A stretch of 47,386 nt of DNA, taken from assembly GCA_013287365.1 (NCBI GenBank), contig JABDDY010000003.1, positions 1 to 47,386 of the forward strand, in the 5' to 3' direction. The notes under the pieces were generated by a model, which saw only the letters and a list, made by a program, of their open reading frames with translations, did no database searches and was not told the origin of the DNA. This document shows, in pieces, positions 26,034 to 33,865 of this stretch. The position numbers and the translations under genes were made by a program. Each line of letters begins with the position of its first letter. The stretch's first letter is position 1. The stretch comes from Chlamydiota bacterium. GTDB lineage: Bacteria > Chlamydiota > Chlamydiia > Chlamydiales > Rhabdochlamydiaceae.

Positions 26034-26774
26034 ATGGTTCCTGTTAAGAGTGAATTTTACACACAAGTTCCCCCCTCTTTCGCAGTCTATAAAGAGGGTC
26101 AAGCTGCGCTCAGCTATTCTCAAAGCAGCCATTCTTCGATAGATCCGTCTTCTGAAAATTGTTTATCCCGTCTGTATAAGACAGTGATGGGCATCCTGGG
26201 CTCTATTTGGCAGTGGCTGCTAAACGGTTGCTCTTCTCAATCTGCCTCTTCACATTCTTCGTTCACTCCACTCTCAACTTTTTCGACAAGCCAGGCCTCT
26301 GCAAATGCAGATCCTATACCGTCTGGGATTCCGCTCGCTCAAGACGTGCATAGACTCATTCAAACCCCTATTCCAGGAAATGATTTTACATTTCTTGATC
26401 CAAGCAAATCTTATGCTGCATATATCGAAATCGTAAGCGTTGGCATGTGGAGTAAACATCCCTTTTCCATTGAAGCTGGAAATATTAAAAATCTAGACGA
26501 GCACCTAAATGCCCAAGAAGAAGTGCTCAAATTATCTGGCTGGGGTCACTCTTCAATCTCTCTGGTTTTTGCAGAGAAGCTCGATGGTGATAGCTGGAAA
26601 TTTTATACATTGCAATATGATCGAAAGCTTGATCAAGGAAAATACAAGAGACCTCTTCAAGCGATAGGGCCCATCTCTGAACAAGGAGCTGCCCATTTAG
26701 CCTGTGTGAGATTTGCTCCCGAACTTTTTCTACAACAAACGCGTCTTTGGCGTAATACCAATTATCGAAAATAA
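26034..26774 (+). CDS. Hypothetical protein, same unnamed family as 11153-11977
   Basis: Ser-rich N-terminus, 'CLSRLYKTVMGILGSIWQWLLNGCSS' vs 'CFMSVIETIQSWLSAFWQWITGCCKG'; 'FLDPSKSYAAYIEI' vs 'RFDPHKEYCICLDFEL'; matching C-terminal pattern. Confidence 0.7.
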   Translation: MVPVKSEFYTQVPPSFAVYKEGQAALSYSQSSHSSIDPSSENCLSRLYKTVMGILGSIWQWLLNGCSSQSASSHSSFTPLSTFSTSQASANADPIPSGIPLAQDVHRLIQTPIPGNDFTFLDPSKSYAAYIEIVSVGMWSKHPFSIEAGNIKNLDEHLNAQEEVLKLSGWGHSSISLVFAEKLDGDSWKFYTLQYDRKLDQGKYKRPLQAIGPISEQGAAHLACVRFAPELFLQQTRLWRNTNYRK

Positions 26775-26916
26775 CTTCGAATTTCAGCTCCGTCAAAGCT
26801 GTCGGGATTCGACGATCGTAAGTTGGGTATATTAAGGCAATACAACCCAACTTACGATCGTCGAATCGCGGCGCTTTCACGCGCTCAAATTCGAAGTTAT
26901 TTTCGATAATTGGTAT
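26755..26916. repeat. MITE-like hairpin element with long terminal inverted repeats
   Basis: ATACCAATTATCGAAAATAACTTCGAATTT (26755-) vs AAATTCGAAGTTATTTTCGATAATTGGTAT (-26916); inner ATTCGACGATCGTAAGTTGGG/CCCAACTTACGATCGTCGAAT. Confidence 0.9.
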
Positions 26917-26920
26917 AAGA

Positions 26921-28603
26921 TCACGTGATGAATTTAGAGGAAATGGCGACACTCTTGCCTTGAAAAGCCATTCCAAGAGACAAAATACGGCGCACGCCCC
27001 GCTCTTTCAGTTCCAGATCATACTGGCGCTCTTCGATCTGCTGGAGGGCAGAAATTGCAACCGAGTCTAAATCTATTTTGTCCTCAGCTTTTTTAAACTC
27101 GAAGACAATGCCGAGTTCTTGCGGCTTTTTAGGAATGAGCATCACATCATACCTTCCATAGCCACTTTCTCGATTCGATTTAACCTCGTACCGATCTTTC
27201 AGCCCAAGGAGCATCCCGAGCACAAAAGAGTGGTAAATGCGCCCTGGCTCTTCTGCCGAAAAATCGAAAAAACTGAAAGAGGAGAGAAGGAATTTTTGGA
27301 AGAGTTGAGAAAAGGTGGAGCGGTCCCCAGATGTTAAGCTCTGAAGCAGCAGACCATATTGGCGCTCGCTTAACGTATCTTCAAACCATCCCTTAATGAC
27401 CGACTCGTAAATCTCTCGAACTTCAGCATTGGGAATGCGCAAGGAGCAAGGGGTACCATATTTCGGGGTGGTCACTAGGGACAAATAGCCGCTAAAGAGC
27501 AGCAAAGACCAGACAGTTTTGGTTTTTTTGTGCAGGTCGGTGAAAATCAGCCCCTCTTCAACCGTTTTTTCTATAGAGGCTCCTCGCAAAAGCTCCTCAA
27601 CATCTGTTTTAAACTCTTCAGAGCCTTGGGTGATGAGCTGTCGCATCAGAGCATTGTCGCTAGTATTCACCCAGTAGGGGGCTAGAGCTCCTTTGCTTGC
27701 GATGCAGCTGAGCACGGACCAGGGGTTGAAAATGCCCTCCTGCGCTCCAATTCGGTAGCCGTTATACCACTGCTTAATGAGATCCCACTTGTCTAGCAGG
27801 TGGTAGTCTTTGAGCAGCTGCTTGACCTCTAGTTCTGTCAGTCCGAATTTGTCTTGAAAATCGTCCTGTAAAATCGTGAAGGTCATCACATTATTAAGGC
27901 CGGAGAAAATGCTCTCTTTTACAATGCGCAAAATGCCTGTCAGAACACCCTGTTCTAAGAAGGGGTTGTCCTTTAAGCCTGCCGAGAGCCAAGTTCTTAA
28001 AAAAGCCATCAGCTCATCGTAAAACTTCCCGACATAGGCGGTATGGGCGGGAGTGTCATATTCGTCGATCAGGAGAATCACCTTTTTGCCATAGTAGCGA
28101 CAGAGCCACTCTGTGAGCAGGCTTAAACTCCTTTCAAGAAGTGTTGAAGAGGCTTTTTCAGTGAGAATCTTGTGGTAGAGCTCTTTTTCCTCAAGGCTAA
28201 GGGTTTCAGATTCGAAAACGATCCGATGGCGGTTAAATTCTCCAGCGATCACACCACGCAGAAACTCAAAGGCGTGTGCCCATGAAGTTTGCTTAACATC
28301 TTTAAACGAGATGAAAATGACGGGGAATTGTCCTTGGAGGGCTCTACAGCTTTCGTTTTGCCAAATTTTGAGCGATTTAAATAGGTAGCTTGTATCCTCG
28401 TCGCTCTTTTCAAAAAAGTAGCGCAGCATCGAAAGGTTGAGTGTCTTGCCAAACCGGCGGGGACGAGGAAGCAGAGCTGCTGTAACCCCCTTTTCCACAA
28501 GCTCTTGAATAAAAAGACTTTTGTCGATGTAGGTGTACCCTTCATCGATGACGGTCTTAAAATCGCTGAGTCCAAGAGGGAGTTTTTTTGCATCGCTGCC
28601 CAT
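26921..28603 (-). CDS. AAA-ATPase-like protein with C-terminal PD-(D/E)XK nuclease-like domain (DUF1703-type)
   Basis: 'LPLGLSDFKTVIDEGYTYIDKSLFIQELV...LLPRPRRFGKTLNLSMLRYFF', 'VILLIDEYDTPAHTAY', 'GIVFEFKKAE'. Confidence 0.88.
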   Translation of the reverse strand: MGSDAKKLPLGLSDFKTVIDEGYTYIDKSLFIQELVEKGVTAALLPRPRRFGKTLNLSMLRYFFEKSDEDTSYLFKSLKIWQNESCRALQGQFPVIFISFKDVKQTSWAHAFEFLRGVIAGEFNRHRIVFESETLSLEEKELYHKILTEKASSTLLERSLSLLTEWLCRYYGKKVILLIDEYDTPAHTAYVGKFYDELMAFLRTWLSAGLKDNPFLEQGVLTGILRIVKESIFSGLNNVMTFTILQDDFQDKFGLTELEVKQLLKDYHLLDKWDLIKQWYNGYRIGAQEGIFNPWSVLSCIASKGALAPYWVNTSDNALMRQLITQGSEEFKTDVEELLRGASIEKTVEEGLIFTDLHKKTKTVWSLLLFSGYLSLVTTPKYGTPCSLRIPNAEVREIYESVIKGWFEDTLSERQYGLLLQSLTSGDRSTFSQLFQKFLLSSFSFFDFSAEEPGRIYHSFVLGMLLGLKDRYEVKSNRESGYGRYDVMLIPKKPQELGIVFEFKKAEDKIDLDSVAISALQQIEERQYDLELKERGVRRILSLGMAFQGKSVAISSKFIT

Positions 28604-28633
28604 GGGACGGATTATAGCATTTCGCAGGATAAG

Positions 28634-30280
28634 TTAGGGCTTTTTGAAGTAGATGTAGCGGTTTTGAAAATCGATGTAAAACTCATGGTGCCTTAGGAAA
28701 TTCATTCCTAAAATACCATCATAGTCTCCGAACTTGGGCGAATGTGCAAAGGGGTAGAAGGTCATTTCTCCGTAATCGGAATTGCCTAAGATAAACTTAT
28801 GGCTTATGACGCAGGAATTGTCGAAAGCATCTTTGGAAAGTTCGATATTTTGTAAGAGTTTTGGTTGGATTAAACAGACAGAGCACCCTGTATCGAGCAG
28901 CATGCTTAGATCGTGGGAATCGGTTTTAATGTTTAACACAATTTTATTCTTTTCGCAGGTGAAAGGGACTTTTTCGTAACCTTCTAACTCTATTCCCATG
29001 TTTTTCATTTCTTTTTTTTCAGCAAACAACATACAAGAATGAGGAAAATCGAAATAGATATTTGTTCTGTGCAATAAAGGAGCGCCGATCGTGCCGGGTA
29101 CTTGACTACGAGGTAAGGTGCCTTCTTTTTCCCCACGCATTTCTAACGTTACTGTTTTTGATGTTTCTTCTACGCCTAAACAGAAATTTTTTAATGTATA
29201 TTCACCGATTTGGCATTCAGATAGAGCATACTCATGTACTTCATGCCCTTCTCCGGATGCATTGATGATGGTAGATGTTTTGATGAGATCTAGATTTTCG
29301 ATTTGGAAATGAGATTGGAGTATGTCTAACTCACTATCTGAACCAAGATCCACCATGAATTTGTAATTTTCATCTTGTATTTTCACTTCTATGACTGGTA
29401 GTGCACTAAATGTAAAGTCTACAGGAATTTTACAAACAGATTGTTTTGGAAGATGATTCGCAAATTTTTCCCCAATATATAAATACTTGCTTCTGGCGTC
29501 GATGTAGACGATGTGTTTTTTTAAAAAAGCTGCTCCTAAGATCCCGTCGAAGCCCAATTGGGGACTAATCTCCATGGAGCAAAAGTTTTTTTCTCCAAAT
29601 TCTTTGTTCCCTATTTTCAATTTAGAGCAAATATTTTTCTGTTTCAATATTGACTGGTTAATTCCATTAAGGTTTGCAGCTGTATCTAAAATCATGGTTA
29701 ATTTGCCTAAAGATGTTGTTGAATGTAGATGAACGATTTTTTTGTGTAGGTTGTATTTGACTTTTTCCATTTTTTTTAAGTCAATTCCAAGTTCGGAGAG
29801 ATTTTTTTTATTTTTAACTCCAAAAATTTTATTGTGGGGAAGATCTAACAACACGCTCATCTCGTTTAGAGGCCAAGCAATATTTCCTGCGGTTTCTTGA
29901 ATTTCTTCTAATGCTTCAATGATAGTGGGCACTTTTGTAAGCTTTAAGCCTCCTAGATCTACTCGAGGAAGAACAAAAAGAGGAGTTTGCATCTCTTCTC
30001 CCTGAATAGTTTTTACAGAGGTTTCTCCTTTTTGGGATTTTTGCATGGTTTTTAAGATTTTTTCAGAAATAGAGAGCGGATGGGTATGAGCTAGTGATAA
30101 ATAAAATGGGTATTCTTTCCCTTCTATTGTTGCTTTAATAACAGGAAAATTCTTTGTAGAAAATGATACAGAAAGAGGGATAATCTCGTTTTTATTTTCA
30201 AAAAACGAGCAAAAGCCTACCGCTAAGCATAAAAAAACAGGAATCACAGCTAATCGAATAAGAGTTGCTCGTTTTTTCAT
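28634..30280 (-). CDS. Secreted/membrane-anchored protein with four tandem retropepsin-like aspartyl protease repeats
   Basis: N-terminal TM; 'MILDTAANLNGI...FDGILGAAFLKKHIVYIDARSKYLYIG', 'FMVDLGSDSELDI...GTIGAPLLHRTNIYFDF', 'MLLDTGCSVCLI...YDGILGMNFLRHHEFYIDFQNRYIYF', plus degenerate first unit. Confidence 0.75.
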   Translation of the reverse strand: MKKRATLIRLAVIPVFLCLAVGFCSFFENKNEIIPLSVSFSTKNFPVIKATIEGKEYPFYLSLAHTHPLSISEKILKTMQKSQKGETSVKTIQGEEMQTPLFVLPRVDLGGLKLTKVPTIIEALEEIQETAGNIAWPLNEMSVLLDLPHNKIFGVKNKKNLSELGIDLKKMEKVKYNLHKKIVHLHSTTSLGKLTMILDTAANLNGINQSILKQKNICSKLKIGNKEFGEKNFCSMEISPQLGFDGILGAAFLKKHIVYIDARSKYLYIGEKFANHLPKQSVCKIPVDFTFSALPVIEVKIQDENYKFMVDLGSDSELDILQSHFQIENLDLIKTSTIINASGEGHEVHEYALSECQIGEYTLKNFCLGVEETSKTVTLEMRGEKEGTLPRSQVPGTIGAPLLHRTNIYFDFPHSCMLFAEKKEMKNMGIELEGYEKVPFTCEKNKIVLNIKTDSHDLSMLLDTGCSVCLIQPKLLQNIELSKDAFDNSCVISHKFILGNSDYGEMTFYPFAHSPKFGDYDGILGMNFLRHHEFYIDFQNRYIYFKKP

Positions 30281-30292
30281 ATTTTTTAAATT

Positions 30293-30890
30293 TTAAAATC
30301 TGTGTTTGTAGCCGGCTTCGAGCTCATAAGAGAGATTGCCTTCCGAATCTTGCTTCATCCTTCCCGTAATGTCAGTCTCATGTTTTCCATCCTCGCTCTT
30401 ATCCACAATGTCCACTTCAATATGTTTATTCCCATCGCTGTCGATACCGCCTACAACCCCCTATTTCACCCGAACAGAGCAATGCCTCCAATCTAGGATC
30501 TGTCTCTAAGCAGTTACAGACAAGCTTTTCCGCAGTCATGCAGTTGCCCAGCTCTGTTTGACTTGCGGGGGCAAAATTAAACCCTGCATAGCCACAGCCG
30601 TCGCAGGCAGCTGGCCTATGGGTAAACTCCTTGTGGCAGTTGTTACAGACACAAGTGACTCTGCACGTTGTGTAGTAGTCTTTTCCGTCAAATTGTAGGT
30701 TGTTTAGCAAAATGTCACCTGCATTTCTGGTTCTCAGAAACACTCCATTCCTCCCTACGCAGAATTTTTCTGTATCGACTTTCCATCGCACTTTCACGAT
30801 CGATTCTTCTTTGGCACTGGCCTGGTTAAAAACTATACACACGGCGCATACCGCTATAGCTCTCACGATTTTCGGCATCCCCATAAACAC
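30293..30890 (-). pseudogene. Cys-rich secreted protein (zinc-ribbon-like) with apparent frameshift at a C5/G5 tract
   Basis: 154 aa ORF 30426-30890 ends '...SGEIGGCRRYRQRWE'; other frame continues 'GVVGGIDSDGNKHIEVDIVDKSEDGKHETDITGRMKQDSEGNLSYELEAGYKHRF*' to 30293. Confidence 0.7.
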
Positions 30891-31013
30891 TCCTTTTTTT
30901 CCTCTGTCTAAAGGGCTCTTGCAAGCGAAATCTTAGTTAGAAGGTAAAGATTTTGTCAAGAAACAGACTTTTCTCTTGAACTTGGACTAGCGATCTGCGA
31001 ACCTTAGAGTCAC

Positions 31014-32645
31014 ATGACAAATCAAGAAGAATTCACGCCAGAGCAGTCGAAAGTGCTCAGCCGCTATGTCACAAACACAAGCAGCAATGTCTTTGCGCTG
31101 TGCAATTTGCCAGAGGTCATCAAGGGAGCGCTGTTTTCTAGATACTCGCGATCGAGTTTAAGCCTTCGCGCGCTTTTGTTTAAGGAATTTATCCTGACAG
31201 AGGAAACGGCTTTTGACAAGATTAGCATGAGGCATGCCTCCGATGAGGGGTCAGAGTCTGAGGATCAGACAGCAGCCATTAAGCGCGCTCAGAATTTTTA
31301 TGATCGGGTGCTCGATGGCTATGGCGATGATTCGATTGCAGAGCTTGGAGGCGCCCACCTGGCGCTGGAAAATATTTCCATGTTGGCTGCAAAAGCGATA
31401 GAAGATAGCCGCATTGGTGGATCTCCCCTTGAAAAGTCGACGCGCTACATCTACTTCGATCAGAAAGTGGGAGCAGAGTACCTCTTTTACCGCGAGCCGG
31501 TTCTGATGACATCAGCTTATCGCGATCTCTATCTGCAGAGCTGTAATCGCTTGTTTGACACCTATTCGACACTGATTCCTCAGCTCACTGAGCAGATGGA
31601 GCGCAAATTTCCGAAAGAACAGGAAGTGTCAAAGGTTGCCTACACAGCTTCGATCCGGGCAAAAGTACTCGATTGCTTGCGTGGGCTTTTGCCAGCTGGG
31701 GCTCTGACAAACATGGGGCTTTTTGGCAATGGCCGTTTTTTTGAGACGCTGATCCAAAGGCTTGGCGCTCATAATCTGGCTGAACTTCAGGAGCTCGGTC
31801 GAAAAGGCTACCAGGAGCTGAGCAAGATCATCCCCTCATTTGTCAGACGCGCAGAGGGCTCTCATAAGTATCAGGTCGCTTTTTCGCGATTTATTGAGCA
31901 GATGGAGGGAGAGCTCAAAGCACTGAGTGGCTCGATTCGTCTCGATCGTTTCAATCGGTTAGGGGTCCGACTTGTCTCCTACGATCCACATAGTCCGTTT
32001 AAGGTGGCAAGCGCCCTACTTTTCCCTCACGGGCAGTGGGGACTGATGGAGCTGCAGCACCACTGTCGCAATCTTTCGGAGGAGGAGCTCTCCCGCATTT
32101 TGGAGGCGGCCTGCACCTTCCGAGAGAACCGGCGCCATAAATCGCCGCGCGCTCTTGAGCATGCGGAATTCACTTTTGAAATTCTCGCCGATTTTGGCGT
32201 TTATCGCGATCTGCAGCGCCACCGCATGCTCACCCAGGATCGGCAGCTGCTCACCTGTCATTTTGGCTATTTTGTGCCTCAAGAAATCCGCGGCACGCAG
32301 ATGGAAAAGCCCTACTGCGAGGCGATGGATCTTGCCAAGAAGGCCTATGATCAGATTTGCCCTGAGCTTCCCGAAGAGGCTCAGTATGTCGTTCCGATGG
32401 GCTTTAATATTCACTGGTATTTCCATGTGAACTTGCGCGCTTTGCAGTGGATCTGCGAACTGCGCTCGGCGGCGGCAGGTCACCCTTCCTATAGGCAAAT
32501 TGCCCAGGAGATGGCCAAACAGGTCAGTCGCGTTTTGCCCGCTTTTGAGCGATTTTTCAAGTTTGTCGATTATGAGGGCTATTATGACCTCGGGCGTTTA
32601 AAGCAGGAGATGCGCATCGCAGAAAAGATGCAGGGACGGTCGTGA
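31014..32645 (+). CDS. thyX: ThyX-like (FAD-dependent thymidylate synthase family) two-domain protein
   Basis: 'GYGDDSIAELGGAHLALENISMLAAKAIEDSRIGGSPLEKSTRYIYFD' and C-terminal 'DLQRHRMLTQDRQLLTCHFGY'. Confidence 0.75.
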   Translation: MTNQEEFTPEQSKVLSRYVTNTSSNVFALCNLPEVIKGALFSRYSRSSLSLRALLFKEFILTEETAFDKISMRHASDEGSESEDQTAAIKRAQNFYDRVLDGYGDDSIAELGGAHLALENISMLAAKAIEDSRIGGSPLEKSTRYIYFDQKVGAEYLFYREPVLMTSAYRDLYLQSCNRLFDTYSTLIPQLTEQMERKFPKEQEVSKVAYTASIRAKVLDCLRGLLPAGALTNMGLFGNGRFFETLIQRLGAHNLAELQELGRKGYQELSKIIPSFVRRAEGSHKYQVAFSRFIEQMEGELKALSGSIRLDRFNRLGVRLVSYDPHSPFKVASALLFPHGQWGLMELQHHCRNLSEEELSRILEAACTFRENRRHKSPRALEHAEFTFEILADFGVYRDLQRHRMLTQDRQLLTCHFGYFVPQEIRGTQMEKPYCEAMDLAKKAYDQICPELPEEAQYVVPMGFNIHWYFHVNLRALQWICELRSAAAGHPSYRQIAQEMAKQVSRVLPAFERFFKFVDYEGYYDLGRLKQEMRIAEKMQGRS

Positions 32646-33859
32646 AAGAAGAGGGCAATATTATTGGGGGGGCACTGCTCATTGCCGGCAGCTGTATCGG
32701 AGCCGGCATGCTCGGGCTGCCGATCCTAACAGGGCTCTGCGGTTTTGGCCCCTCTCTTCTCATGTTCTTTCTCTCCTGGGCTTTTATGACCTTAACAGGA
32801 CTGCTACTTGTCGAGGTAAATGGCTGGTTTCCGCGGCAGGTCAACCTCATTTCCATGACCGAAACAAGTCTTGGCAAGTGGGGAAAAAACGCCTGCTGGG
32901 TCTTCTACCTCTTTCTCTTTTACGCGCTACTTGTTGCCTATATTTCGGCCTGTGGCACGCTTTTTTCCACTTTGATGAAGCAGCATTTCCACATTACAGT
33001 GGCCGATTGGGTGGGAAGCCTTGTCTTTGTGCTGCTCTTTGGCTGGATTGTCTATAGAGGGACCAGGCCAGTTGACCTCTGGAACCGGGTCCTGATGCTC
33101 GGCAAAATCGCCTCTTTTTTAGCCCTTGTCTTCCTAGGGGTCCGCTATGTCTCCCCAAAACTTCTCGAGCGGAGTGCGCCGCAGTATGCGGTTTTTTCCC
33201 TGCCTATTTTGGTCATTTCGTTTGGCTTTCACAACATGATCCCAAGCCTCATGGGATACATGAAGGGCAATGTTGCCCGCACGCGTCGCAGCATTTGGCT
33301 CGGTAGCCTTTTTGCGCTTGGCGTCTATCTGATTTGGCAGCTGCTTGTCCTCGGGATCGTCCCTTTAGAAGGACCCTCTGGCATCGCCCAGAGTCTTAAA
33401 AAAGGCGAAGAGGCCTCTCAGGCTATCTCCGGGATTTTAGGCTCTAGTTTTGTCAGCTATTTTGCGACACTCCTTGCCTTCTTTGCGATCTTGACCTCTT
33501 TCCTTGCACAAGCCCTTAGCCTCACCCATTTTTGGGCCGATGGGCTAAAGCTCAGCTACAAAAAGCAAGAGAGCCTTTCGCTCTGCATGCTCACCCTCTT
33601 TCCCCCGCTTTTTCTGGCCATTTGCTTCCCCCAGATCTTTTTCAAGGCGCTCAATTTTGCAGGGGGTATTTGCGCCGTGATTCTCTTTGGCATCTTGCCG
33701 GTGCTGATGGTCTGGAAAGGGCGCAGAGCAGGGGGAGAGCACTACATTGTCCGAGGAGGCAAACCTCTTCTTGCTGCCATTTTTCTCTTTGCCCTTTTTG
33801 TCGCCTTTTTCCAAATCTCTCAGATGGTGGGAGCCCCTTACCTACCTAGTGCTCCTTAA
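32642..33859 (+). CDS. tyrP: Aromatic amino acid (tyrosine/tryptophan) permease, HAAAP family
   Basis: 'GNIIGGALLIAGSCIGAGMLGLPILTGLCGFGPSL', ~11 TM, 'VISFGFHNMIPSLMGYM'. Confidence 0.88.
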   Translation: MKEEGNIIGGALLIAGSCIGAGMLGLPILTGLCGFGPSLLMFFLSWAFMTLTGLLLVEVNGWFPRQVNLISMTETSLGKWGKNACWVFYLFLFYALLVAYISACGTLFSTLMKQHFHITVADWVGSLVFVLLFGWIVYRGTRPVDLWNRVLMLGKIASFLALVFLGVRYVSPKLLERSAPQYAVFSLPILVISFGFHNMIPSLMGYMKGNVARTRRSIWLGSLFALGVYLIWQLLVLGIVPLEGPSGIAQSLKKGEEASQAISGILGSSFVSYFATLLAFFAILTSFLAQALSLTHFWADGLKLSYKKQESLSLCMLTLFPPLFLAICFPQIFFKALNFAGGICAVILFGILPVLMVWKGRRAGGEHYIVRGGKPLLAAIFLFALFVAFFQISQMVGAPYLPSAP

Positions 33860-33865
33860 AGTCTA

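Noticed and set aside
26921-28603. AAA-ATPase/PD-(D/E)XK-like protein as a new defence system
   Set aside because: Matches a widespread, known hypothetical family (DUF1703-type) and stands alone here without partner genes
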